From contig JAGAHK010000222.1 in assembly GCA_017627115.1 (NCBI GenBank), positions 1 through 15,392 of the forward strand: a stretch of 15,392 nt of DNA. The letters run 5' to 3'. The notes below the pieces were generated by a model. The model did no database searches. It had not been told where the DNA came from and saw only the letters and a program-made list of their open reading frames with translations. The first letter of the stretch is position 1. Every line of letters starts with the position of its first letter. The stretch comes from Bacillota bacterium. Lineage in GTDB: Bacteria > Bacillota > Clostridia > Lachnospirales > CAG-274. Shown here piece by piece: positions 1 through 6,686 of this stretch. Both the position numbers and the translations under genes were made by a program.

Positions 1-600
1 ATTTATTTGTATGATGACGTTGCCGTGCTGAAAAACCGCCTGAATATCAAAAACGAGGAACAGCTCAACAAGGCGGAAAGCGATATTACCTGCATAAGGC
101 TTCTCGATATAGACAAGAGGATAACAGGCGGCATATTCGATTACGACAGGCTCAAAGCCATACACCAGTATATTTTCGGCGATATTTACGCATGGGCAGG
201 GGCGGAGCGCGCTGTGCCGATAGTCAAAGGCGAAAGGGTGCTCGGCGGCGATACCGTGCGTTATTCCATACCCGGCTGTATTGAAAAGGATGCAAAAAAG
301 GCTATTGCAGACCTTAATGCCGTAAATTGGGACGAGCTGAATATCGAGGAGACCGCAGAGAAATTTTCCGTGCTGCTTGCGGCGCTGTGGCAGGTACACC
401 CTTTCAGGGAGGGCAATACAAGAACGGTGATGACGTTTGCGGTGCAGTTTGCGGAAGCAAAGGGCTTTTGTATGAACAAGACCCTGCTGCATGACAACGC
501 GGGCTATGTGCGTGATGCGCTTGTAAAGGCGAGCGACGGACCGTACTCGGATTATCGGTATATCGTGAGGATAATCAAAGATGCAATAGAAAAAGGCTGA
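1..600 (+). CDS. Fic family protein, 5'-truncated by the window
   Basis: Fic-domain proteins usually transfer AMP (or another phosphate-containing group) to a target hydroxyl, and many act as toxins. The Fic core motif HPFREGNTRT lies at bases 397-426, with the His as general base and the Glu and Asn as expected; the upstream segment IFGDIYAWAG is also typical. The frame is open to base 1 (Ile-Tyr-Leu before the first possible start, a TTG at 7), and family members carry some N-terminal sequence before the VLKNRLNIK segment, so the true start is very likely outside the window. The second Arg of the classical motif HxFx(D/E)GNxRxxR is Met here. I see no clear [S/T]xxxE[G/N] inhibitory helix in the visible part; an antitoxin partner, if any, would be upstream. 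Family assignment is firm; target and activity are unknown. Confidence 0.9.
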   Translation: MYLYDDVAVLKNRLNIKNEEQLNKAESDITCIRLLDIDKRITGGIFDYDRLKAIHQYIFGDIYAWAGAERAVPIVKGERVLGGDTVRYSIPGCIEKDAKKAIADLNAVNWDELNIEETAEKFSVLLAALWQVHPFREGNTRTVMTFAVQFAEAKGFCMNKTLLHDNAGYVRDALVKASDGPYSDYRYIVRIIKDAIEKG

Positions 601-633
601 AAAACGGCTTGTATACAATCATTGACAGAAAGA

Positions 634-677
634 CGGCGTGCGCAGACATATACTGTGTGCGCCGCTTTTATATTTTG
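634..677 (+). terminator. Intrinsic terminator after the Fic gene
   Basis: The arms at 634-645 and 653-664 form a 12-bp stem containing three G-U wobbles around a 7-nt loop, followed by CTTTTATATTTT. It begins 34 bases after the Fic stop codon and separates that gene from the next promoter. Confidence 0.8.
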
Positions 678-698
678 TGTAAAATCTTGCTTTAAATA

Positions 699-727
699 TT
701 GATTTTTGTTTGGAGCTATGTTATAAT
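699..727 (+). promoter_or_regulatory. Sigma-A-type promoter with extended -10 for wecC
   Basis: TTGATT (699-704) and a perfect TATAAT (722-727) are separated by 17 bases, and TG-T directly precedes the -10 box. The start of transcription would be near 734, leaving an untranslated leader of about 80 bases. Confidence 0.7.
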
Positions 728-769
728 TTAAACAGTATGTTTGATAAAAATGGATAATTGCAGCAAATT

Positions 770-802
770 CATATCAAAAAATATATCAAAAATATATCAA
801 AG
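770..802 (+). repeat. Short AT-rich near-tandem repeat in the wecC leader
   Basis: Three copies of a TATCAAA-containing unit follow one another with periods of 12 and 11 bases and run directly into the Shine-Dalgarno sequence AAGGAG (800-805). It could keep the leader unstructured near the ribosome site, or be simple slippage; nothing shows a regulator binding here. Confidence 0.5.
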
Positions 803-815
803 GAGCTAAAAACAA

Positions 816-2072
816 ATGAAAAGTATTTGTGTAATCGGTATCGGTTATGTGGGTCTTCCGACGGCTGCCATGTTTGCATCAAAGGGACATCGCGTTGTTG
901 GCTATGACCTTAACGAAAAGGCTGTAAATGCGCTCAACAAAGGCGAGATCATAATTGAGGAACCCGGTCTCGGCGATCTGGTAAAAGATGTTGTGGCAAA
1001 GGGCTTTCTTACGGCGCAGACTACCTGCCCCGATGACTGTGATGTTTATATCATCGCCGTTCCCACACCCATCAACCCCGATAAAACGGCAGATATGCGC
1101 TTTGTGGAATCGGCTACGCGCGCCGTTGTTCCCTGTGTGCGCAAGGGCTGTATAGTTATTCTTGAGTCCACATCACCGCCCAGAACGGTAGAGGACCTTA
1201 TGCTCCCCATACTTAAGGAAACGGGTCTTGAAATAGGTGAGGAACTTCTTGTAGCACATTCTCCCGAACGTATACTGCCCGGCAGAGTTATCGAGGAACT
1301 CCGCACAAACAGCCGTATAGTCGGCGGTATCAACGAAAAGTCCTCTCTTGCGGTAAAAGAGGTTTACCAAAGCATAGTTGAGGGCGAGATACACATTACC
1401 ACCTCTACAACGGCGGAAATGTGCAAACTTATGGAAAATACTTTCCGCGATGTGAATATCGCGCTTGCAAACGAGCTTGCAAAAATGAGCGAGGAACTTG
1501 GCGTGAACGCATGGGAAGTTATCCGCCTTGCAAACTGCCATCCCCGTGTTAATATACTAAACCCAGGTCCGGGTGTCGGCGGTCACTGCATCGCGCTCGA
1601 CCCGTGGTTTTTGGTTGAAAAATCCAAAAATGCAAAGCTTATCCACCAGGCAAGACTCAACAACGATTCCATGCCCGAATTTGTGAGGGATAAGATAGAG
1701 AAGATAATCGGCGGTCTTAACGGCAAGAGTGTTGCGATCTACGGCGTAACATACAAGCCGAACATTGACGATGTGCGTGAAAGCCCCGTTATGCACCTTG
1801 TTGACCTGCTTAAAAATGCGGGCGTGAATGTAAATATCTGCGACCCCCATGCAGCCGAAAAGATAGAGGGCAAGGGCATTTACGAAGCTGCGGAGGGCTG
1901 CGATATTCTTGTTTTGGGTGTTAACCATGATGAATTCAAGAATGTTGATTTTGCAAAACTCACCGCAAAGATGAGTGCAAAGAATATTCTCGATACACGC
2001 AATTTCTGGAGCAAAGCCGATGTCGAAGCATCGGGCGCAAAGTATTATCTGCTTGGTGACGGCAATAAATAA
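816..2072 (+). CDS. wecC: UDP-N-acetyl-D-mannosamine 6-dehydrogenase (WecC/MnaB type)
   Basis: Cytosolic NAD-dependent enzyme that oxidises UDP-ManNAc twice at C6 to UDP-ManNAc-uronic acid, a precursor for acidic cell-surface polymers. At 418 aa it has the family's usual length. A Rossmann motif GIGYVG is at residues 8-13. The WecC-like segments ILESTSPP (115-122), EMCKLMENTFRDVNIA (201-216, with the expected Lys204) and NPGPGVGGHC (249-258, with catalytic Cys258) are intact, and a C-terminal UDP-sugar-dehydrogenase domain contains YKPNIDDVRESP. The ESTSPP and RLANCHPRVN stretches favour the UDP-ManNAc branch over UDP-glucose or UDP-GlcNAc dehydrogenases. AAGGAG lies 10 bases before the ATG, under a good promoter. 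No UDP-GlcNAc 2-epimerase gene to supply the substrate is in the window. The polysaccharide genes downstream (from 5387) are the likely users of the product, although unrelated genes lie between. Confidence 0.92.
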   Translation: MKSICVIGIGYVGLPTAAMFASKGHRVVGYDLNEKAVNALNKGEIIIEEPGLGDLVKDVVAKGFLTAQTTCPDDCDVYIIAVPTPINPDKTADMRFVESATRAVVPCVRKGCIVILESTSPPRTVEDLMLPILKETGLEIGEELLVAHSPERILPGRVIEELRTNSRIVGGINEKSSLAVKEVYQSIVEGEIHITTSTTAEMCKLMENTFRDVNIALANELAKMSEELGVNAWEVIRLANCHPRVNILNPGPGVGGHCIALDPWFLVEKSKNAKLIHQARLNNDSMPEFVRDKIEKIIGGLNGKSVAIYGVTYKPNIDDVRESPVMHLVDLLKNAGVNVNICDPHAAEKIEGKGIYEAAEGCDILVLGVNHDEFKNVDFAKLTAKMSAKNILDTRNFWSKADVEASGAKYYLLGDGNK

Positions 2073-2087
2073 GCAGATAATCAAAAA

Positions 2088-2861
2088 ATGGAATACAAGA
2101 TAGAAACGCATGACCCCGCAGTTTCTCTGCATGACTGCATTGCCGACCGAATAATTTTCGGTGAAGATATTATATTTGAATTTGATGACGGCATAGACAT
2201 ACCTAAGCAAAACAGCCATAACAGCACGGGGCATGATATGCGCACGGGCAAGGCGGCGGTCGTGCTTAAAAAGGGTGTGTGCAAAAGCGGCATTTCGTAT
2301 TTGGAAAAGGGCGAAAAAGCCGAAATTTCCGCCGAGGAACTGGAAAAGACCGAGTTGGAGATACTTTCGTTCGAGTTTGACAAAAAAACGGGCGAGATAA
2401 AAATAAGTGCCGATTCCGACAGACGTTTATATCTGGAATTGGTGTTCTCCGCCGAGAGCGTGGAATACCGCTGGAACGAGTTTACCGACACGGCATGGTT
2501 TGACGGATATAAAAAAGAAAGTTGGCGGGTCAAAATATTTGATGCCGGCAAAGCAATGATTTCATTTAACGGCAAAGTGCTGATAGGGCTTACCGCCGCA
2601 GTCGTCCTTGCCTTTATATTGACGTGGCTTTTCGGCGAAATGTTTGCTGTTTGCTATGCACTGTTTTTGGTTTTGACGCTGCTGTGGCTTCCGTTTTCTT
2701 TGTGCCTGAATGTTTTGGGGCTCGTTTTTACCCTTGTGGGGTTTGAGATTTATGCAGACGAAAAAAGGACCAATATAATCATCTCTTTTATCGAGTTTGC
2801 ATGGAATGTCGCGGCATTGTGGTTTTGGCATTATATCATAAGTTTTGAGTGGTTTAAATGA
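2088..2861 (+). CDS. Unrecognised protein: soluble N-terminal domain plus about four membrane segments
   Basis: I do not recognise a family. Residues 1-155 are soluble, acidic and probably beta-rich (alternating segments such as DIIFEFDDGIDI and GEIKISADS). Residues about 163-222 are nearly continuous hydrophobic sequence, enough for three membrane spans, and 230-253 can form a fourth. The ATG lies 15 bases after the wecC stop codon and in the same reading frame, with only five codons between. No Shine-Dalgarno sequence stands before it, so translation may depend on coupling to wecC or the true start may differ. The last residues are aromatic (FEWFK). Co-transcription with wecC is likely from the spacing; a role in the polysaccharide pathway cannot be inferred. 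Confidence 0.75.
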   Translation: MEYKIETHDPAVSLHDCIADRIIFGEDIIFEFDDGIDIPKQNSHNSTGHDMRTGKAAVVLKKGVCKSGISYLEKGEKAEISAEELEKTELEILSFEFDKKTGEIKISADSDRRLYLELVFSAESVEYRWNEFTDTAWFDGYKKESWRVKIFDAGKAMISFNGKVLIGLTAAVVLAFILTWLFGEMFAVCYALFLVLTLLWLPFSLCLNVLGLVFTLVGFEIYADEKRTNIIISFIEFAWNVAALWFWHYIISFEWFK

Positions 2862-2930
2862 CGACAACTTATGTTTTGCGGACGGTGGGATTTTGACACA
2901 GCCTGTAACTTGCGAAAGGGCGGAAAAATC

Positions 2931-3251
2931 GTGGAAAAACTTTATTATCAAGAGCAAAATATGTGGGATAGTGAGGATTTTTATTATCTTCACAGATGCT
3001 TGCACAGAATATTTTACTACTATAAAAAGAATCTCGAAGAAATAAAAAATATGGATATAAGCCGAATGGCTGAAAATACAAGGGTTTTGATATATTGTAT
3101 AATAAAGTATTACGAACTTGATTTTTTGTTTGACGAGTGTGCAAATCTTAAACCGCTGGCAAAGACGAGACCTCTTGAAACTACGCTTGTTCTTGACACA
3201 GACCCTTTGCCGGAAGATAATATTTACAGAAGAATGAATGTTGCTTATTAG
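2931..3251 (+). CDS. Small hypothetical protein upstream of the nucleotidyltransferase gene
   Basis: A 106-aa protein when started at the GTG at 2931, which is preceded by AAAGGGCGG (2915-2923) with 7 bases of spacing; an ATG at 2871 in the same frame has no ribosome site. The protein is rich in Tyr and other aromatics (for example WDSEDFYYLHRCLHRIFYYY), largely helical in appearance, with a less regular C-terminal part from about residue 70 that ends DNIYRRMNVAY. There is no signal peptide. I recognise no family. Its stop codon TAG overlaps the ribosome site AGGTGG of the following gene, so the two are translationally coupled and may work together. Base composition is lower in GC than the surrounding genes (19 of 60 bases in 3061-3120). 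Confidence 0.6.
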   Translation: MEKLYYQEQNMWDSEDFYYLHRCLHRIFYYYKKNLEEIKNMDISRMAENTRVLIYCIIKYYELDFLFDECANLKPLAKTRPLETTLVLDTDPLPEDNIYRRMNVAY

Positions 3252-3260
3252 GTGGTTGAT

Positions 3261-3821
3261 ATGCTGAAAAACAGTTCTCTCGAAGTTTTTGAAAAGGCTC
3301 TTTGTCTTTTGGATGAAAAACTTTCGAATATGGGGGTAAAGTCGATATAAATAAAAGCTATCGGCGGTTTTGCCATGATGTATTACGGAATACGACAAAA
3401 CGGTTATACTATAGATATTGATTCCCTTACAAAAGATTATGACGAAAAAGTCAAAACAGCGGTAAAGGAAGTCGGTAAAGAAATGAATATTGATGAAGAT
3501 TGGCTTAACACGGACTGTGCGATGCTGGATGGCTTTTTGGGAGAGTTGTCCGAAGAAATAAATTGGACAACTGCAAAATATAACTTCAAAAATATAGATT
3601 TGAAAGTTGCGGATATAAAGGGTCTTCTTCGCTCAAAAGCAAAAGCCGTAAATGACAGCGGACTTGTTCCGAGATCTACGGATAAAAAGGATTTGTTGGC
3701 ATTGCTGAAAAGTATGGATATAAAATCAATAAAAAACCTTGATGCAAGTAAAGAGCTTGACTTTATAAAAAAATCATATCCGAGATGTTATGATTATTTA
3801 AAAAGTATTGAAAATTGGTAA
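3261..3821 (+). pseudogene. DUF6036-like nucleotidyltransferase, interrupted by an in-frame TAA
   Basis: An ATG at 3261, preceded by AGGTGG with 5 bases of spacing, opens a frame that stops at TAA 3348-3350 after 29 codons and continues in the same frame without another stop to 3821. The joined product would be about 186 aa. The part after the stop holds the nucleotidyltransferase core AIGGFAMMYYGIR, then TIDIDS with the paired Asp residues that normally bind metal, then a helical region with EDWLNTD, as I know it from DUF6036 and AbiEii-like proteins. The part before the stop is the amphipathic helix that normally leads into the GG motif. Starting at the second-half ATGs (3375 or 3378, with GGCGG upstream) would remove the GG motif, so reinitiation probably gives an inactive protein. 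A single substitution, for example of CAA or GAA, would explain the damage. A sequencing error or readthrough are alternatives. Confidence 0.72.
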
Positions 3822-3830
3822 GTTTATATT

Positions 3831-4802
3831 ATGCTTATAATATATTATGAAATAATTGTAAATATAATTGCATTTTTGATGTACGGTATCGACAAATTTC
3901 TGGCGGTGAAGCAAAAATTCCGCATACCCGAAGCGCGGCTGATATTTATTGCTTTTATCGGCGGCGCATTCGGGGCATTTATGGGGATGAAGCTGTTTCA
4001 CCACAAAACGCTGAAGTCTAAATTCAGACTTGTGCCCTTTTTCTTGGTTTTGCAGATATGCCTTGCGGGCTTTTGCCTGTATCAGAATTTGCATATCGTT
4101 GTTACCGAATATGACTATGCGAGTGAAAAAACGTCCTCTTCTTTAAGGGTGGTTCAGATTTCCGACCTGCATAATCAGTTTTTCGGTTTTAAGCAGAGAT
4201 ATCTGCTTGATAAAATAGAAGAATTACAGCCCGATATTATCACGGTCACGGGTGATGTGCTGGACTCCAACCACACAAATTACACCTTGGCTTATGATTT
4301 TTTCGAGGGCGCCGTTGATATTGCGCCCGTTTACTATATCACGGGCAACCACGAGTTTTGGCTCAAAAAAGAAGCTTTTGACGAGTTCGTTAACGATATT
4401 GAAGGCCTCGGTGTTGTTTTTGCCGATGATACGGCTTTCGATATGGGCGGATATACTCTTGTCGGGCTTTCCGATAAGTCGCTTGATGACAATACTTTGA
4501 GCGAACTTGTATCGGATAAAGAGAAATTTGTGCTTTTGCTTGCGCATGAGCCGAAATATCACGATAACTATAAAAACTGTGCCGATCTTGCGCTTACGGG
4601 TCATGTTCACGGCGGACAATTCCGTCTGCCCGGTAAAGGCGGGCTTATCTCGCCCGATTTTGAGTTTTTTCCCGAACTGACCGAGGGTGCGCACGAATAC
4701 GGCAATATGACTATGATAATAAGCAGAGGTCTGGGCAACAGTGTTGTTCCGCTGCGGCTGTTCAACTATCCCGAGATCGTTGCTGTTGATATAAACAAAT
4801 AA
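3831..4802 (+). CDS. DUF1294 membrane domain fused to a calcineurin-like metallophosphoesterase
   Basis: A 323-aa membrane protein with two parts. Residues 1-88 match DUF1294: a first hydrophobic helix, then GIDKFLAVKQKFRIPE, GGAFGAFMGMKLFHHKT and KFRL, and a last hydrophobic helix (68-86). Residues 104-323 are a metallophosphoesterase like YaeI/YkuE with all metal-binding motifs visible: SDLH (111-114), GDVLD (141-145), GNHE (172-175), the AHEP His (239) and GHVHGG (257-262). The phosphatase part should face one side of the membrane next to two or more spans; relatives cleave phosphate esters such as UDP-diacylglucosamine, but the substrate here is unknown. The start lies 9 bases after the preceding gene with no good ribosome site, but it matches where DUF1294 proteins normally begin. 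Confidence 0.85.
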   Translation: MLIIYYEIIVNIIAFLMYGIDKFLAVKQKFRIPEARLIFIAFIGGAFGAFMGMKLFHHKTLKSKFRLVPFFLVLQICLAGFCLYQNLHIVVTEYDYASEKTSSSLRVVQISDLHNQFFGFKQRYLLDKIEELQPDIITVTGDVLDSNHTNYTLAYDFFEGAVDIAPVYYITGNHEFWLKKEAFDEFVNDIEGLGVVFADDTAFDMGGYTLVGLSDKSLDDNTLSELVSDKEKFVLLLAHEPKYHDNYKNCADLALTGHVHGGQFRLPGKGGLISPDFEFFPELTEGAHEYGNMTMIISRGLGNSVVPLRLFNYPEIVAVDINK

Positions 4803-4867
4803 ACCGTCATACCGTCTTGCGGATATGGGGGAAATATATAAAAAATAAAAAAGGAGAGGGTAATACC

Positions 4868-5257
4868 ATGAGAGAAAAGGAAAAACCTGCAAAGAAAATT
4901 TTAGTTGTAAATACCGACTATATTACAGGCAGAACACTTAAAATGCTCGATATAGTACAGGGTGTTGTGCTGCATCAGGGCAGCAGCGGCGGCGCTACGG
5001 GTACATACGGTGTTTCCAGCCTTAAAGCTATGGCAGGCGGTGGCGGCGGCGACCTGCTCACACAGATGCTTGTTAAGGCAAGGAGTGATGCAAAGGCTGC
5101 TATGGTCGAAGCTGCCGAAGACCTTGATGCGGATGCCATAGTAAATGTTACCTATCATTCTTCAATGATAAGTGATAACGCTGCCGAAGTGATTTACACG
5201 GGTACAGCCGTTAAATATGTCAAGCCTCAGCAGCCCCGTACAAATACGGGCTATTGA
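4868..5257 (+). CDS. YbjQ family (DUF74) protein
   Basis: A 129-aa cytosolic protein of the YbjQ/UPF0145 family, small proteins of unknown function that are sometimes called putative heavy-metal-binding. Visible family features are the beta strand ILVVNTDYITG, the strand IVQGVV, the helix LLTQMLVKARSDAKAAMVEAA with LDADAIVNVTY after it, and the final strand AEVIYTGTAVKYV. A Gly-rich loop, GTYGVSSLKAMAGGGGG, separates the halves and is longer in Gly than I would expect. The ATG at 4868 follows an AAGGAGAGGG ribosome site (4851-4860) with 7 bases of spacing; the same frame is open upstream, but only weak TTG starts lie there. The C-terminus is a short unstructured tail. No functional link to the neighbours is apparent. 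Confidence 0.85.
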   Translation: MREKEKPAKKILVVNTDYITGRTLKMLDIVQGVVLHQGSSGGATGTYGVSSLKAMAGGGGGDLLTQMLVKARSDAKAAMVEAAEDLDADAIVNVTYHSSMISDNAAEVIYTGTAVKYVKPQQPRTNTGY

Positions 5258-5284
5258 TAAGGCACCGATAAATATTTGAAAAAA

Positions 5285-5316
5285 CAGCCGCGGACGCAGT
5301 ATGCCGTTCACGGCTG
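5285..5316. other. Intergenic hairpin, oriented as a minus-strand terminator
   Basis: Arms 5285-5295 and 5306-5316 pair over 11 positions with one mismatch, and the loop can add GCA/TGC pairing. On the + strand it is followed by A-rich sequence and not by a T-run. On the minus strand it is followed by six T (5284-5279). A second small perfect hairpin, CCCGT-GAG-ACGGG, sits at 5326-5338. The pair lies between the YbjQ gene and the polysaccharide locus and may act as a partial terminator or a processing or stability element. Confidence 0.45.
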
Positions 5317-5386
5317 AAAAGCTTGCCCGTGAGACGGGATCTGTGAGAATATAAAAAGAACAGGAAAAATATTCAGGTTATTTGTT

Positions 5387-6634
5387 ATGAAAAAAGTACT
5401 TATTATTGCCAACCAGTTTCCGCCTATGGGCGGCAGCGGCGTTCAGCGCAGCGTTAAATTTGTAAAGCATTTAAGAAGTTTCGGCTATGAGCCCGTGGTT
5501 TTTACGCGCGAAGTGGGCAATATGCCCTTGAAGGACGAGACCCTGCTTAAAGATGTGCCCGAGGGCGTGAAGATATACCGCACAAAACCGTTGGAGTGTG
5601 TGGAAATGCAGGGTATAATGCGAATACCCGGCAAGGTGCTGGGGAAATTTATGATACCCGACAGCGCAAGATTGTGGATGGAAAACTCCAAAAAAGAGGT
5701 TCTCAAAGTTATAAAGGACGAGGGCATAGGCATAATATATACAACATCCGCGCCTTACAGCGATCATCTTCTGGGCAGATATATCAAGCGCAGAATGCCC
5801 GAAATAAAGTGGGCGGTGGATTTCAGGGACGAGTGGACGAATAACCCCTATACCCTTGATAACCCGTACAATCCAATCCGCACAAAAATCGAAAAGGATA
5901 TGGAACACTCCGTCCTGCTTGAAGCGGATATGCTTATCACAAATACTCCGATAATGCGCAAAAACTTTATCGAAAACAACGGCATAAAAGGCGATAATTT
6001 CTTTGTTATCCCCAACGGCTACGATAAAGAGGATTTTGAGGGACTCAATACGGAAAAAACGGCTAATAATAAGTTTACCATGGTTTACACGGGCGCGCTC
6101 TACGGCAGAAGAAAGCCCGATACTTTCTTTGAAGCGCTCAAAGAACTCAAAGCCGAGGGAAAGATCAAGCCCGAAAGCTTTTTGGTAAAGCTTATCGGCA
6201 ATTATCACAAGGATAAATTGCAGGCACAGATAGACAGCTACGGTCTTACAAAAGAATTTGAGATAGTGGGCTATGTGCCGCATGACGAATGTATAAAACA
6301 TCAGCTCTCCGCGGATGCACTTGTGCTTATAGAGGGTACGGGCAGGGGTGCGGAAGCGTTCTATACCGGCAAGATATTTGAATATATGAACACGGGCAGA
6401 CCCGTGCTTGCCGTATTGCCCGAAAACGGCGCGGCGGCAGATCTGGTGCGCAAAAGCCGTATAGGCATAGTTGCGCATACCGACAGCGTGGATAAAATAA
6501 AAGGCATAATACAGGATTACTACGATAAATGGCAGTCCGACAGCCTGAGTTTTGACCCCGACAGAAGCGTGATAGAAGGCTTTGAAAGAAAAGCTCTCAC
6601 CGCGGAATTGGCAAAGGTATTTGACAAAATGTAA
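5387..6634 (+). CDS. GT4-like glycosyltransferase (first of the locus)
   Basis: A 415-aa cytosolic or membrane-associated transferase of GT-B fold that should add a sugar to a lipid-linked glycan. The N-terminal domain opens with KVLIIANQFPPMGGSGVQR, the glycine-rich acceptor loop of GT4 enzymes that begin with a Fringe-like domain, and contains VDFRDEW (144-150). The C-terminal nucleotide-sugar domain begins at about residue 230 with MVYTGALYGRRKP and carries FYTGKIFEYMNTGRPVLAV (325-343), where the Glu of the FEY segment and the following Gly/Pro are typical donor-site residues. The first Glu of an EX7E pair is not obvious. The ATG has only a weak AGG upstream. It is the first gene of the main polysaccharide run; the exact sugar cannot be read from sequence. 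Confidence 0.85.
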   Translation: MKKVLIIANQFPPMGGSGVQRSVKFVKHLRSFGYEPVVFTREVGNMPLKDETLLKDVPEGVKIYRTKPLECVEMQGIMRIPGKVLGKFMIPDSARLWMENSKKEVLKVIKDEGIGIIYTTSAPYSDHLLGRYIKRRMPEIKWAVDFRDEWTNNPYTLDNPYNPIRTKIEKDMEHSVLLEADMLITNTPIMRKNFIENNGIKGDNFFVIPNGYDKEDFEGLNTEKTANNKFTMVYTGALYGRRKPDTFFEALKELKAEGKIKPESFLVKLIGNYHKDKLQAQIDSYGLTKEFEIVGYVPHDECIKHQLSADALVLIEGTGRGAEAFYTGKIFEYMNTGRPVLAVLPENGAAADLVRKSRIGIVAHTDSVDKIKGIIQDYYDKWQSDSLSFDPDRSVIEGFERKALTAELAKVFDKM

Positions 6635-6635
6635 C

Positions 6636-6664
6636 GTGAGATGCTCTAACACGGAAAATATAAT
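6636..6664 (+). promoter_or_regulatory. Possible promoter before the lipoprotein gene
   Basis: GTGAGA (6636-6641) and TATAAT (6659-6664) are separated by 17 bases, giving a leader of roughly 16 bases before the ATG at 6687. The -35 match is only moderate and the region is AT-rich, so the match could be chance. Confidence 0.35.
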
Positions 6665-6686
6665 ATAATACGGAAACGGTATAAAA

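Noticed and set aside
1557..2234. Minus-strand open frame (225 codons) opposite the end of wecC
   Set aside because: It lies antisense to the well-supported dehydrogenase, has no recognisable motif and no ribosome site that I can support.
2893..2921. Promoter from the perfect TTGACA at 2893 for the small hypothetical gene
   Set aside because: No acceptable -10 sequence lies 16-19 bases downstream.
2845..3045. + strand open frame of 66 codons overlapping the membrane protein's end
   Set aside because: It has no ribosome site and conflicts with the better-supported frame beginning at GTG 2931.
2562..3398. Minus-strand open frame (278 codons) across the unknown membrane protein and the small hypothetical gene
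   Set aside because: The translation is low-complexity and rich in Lys, His and Phe; the + strand alternatives have ribosome sites and, downstream, a recognised domain.
5235..5250. CCCGTA-CAAA-TACGGG hairpin as a terminator of the YbjQ gene
   Set aside because: It lies within the last codons of the gene and no T-run follows.
6621..6669. Promoter from TTGACA at 6621 with TATAAT at 6659 or 6664
   Set aside because: The spacers are 32 and 37 bases, far too long; the TTGACA is inside the end of the glycosyltransferase coding region.
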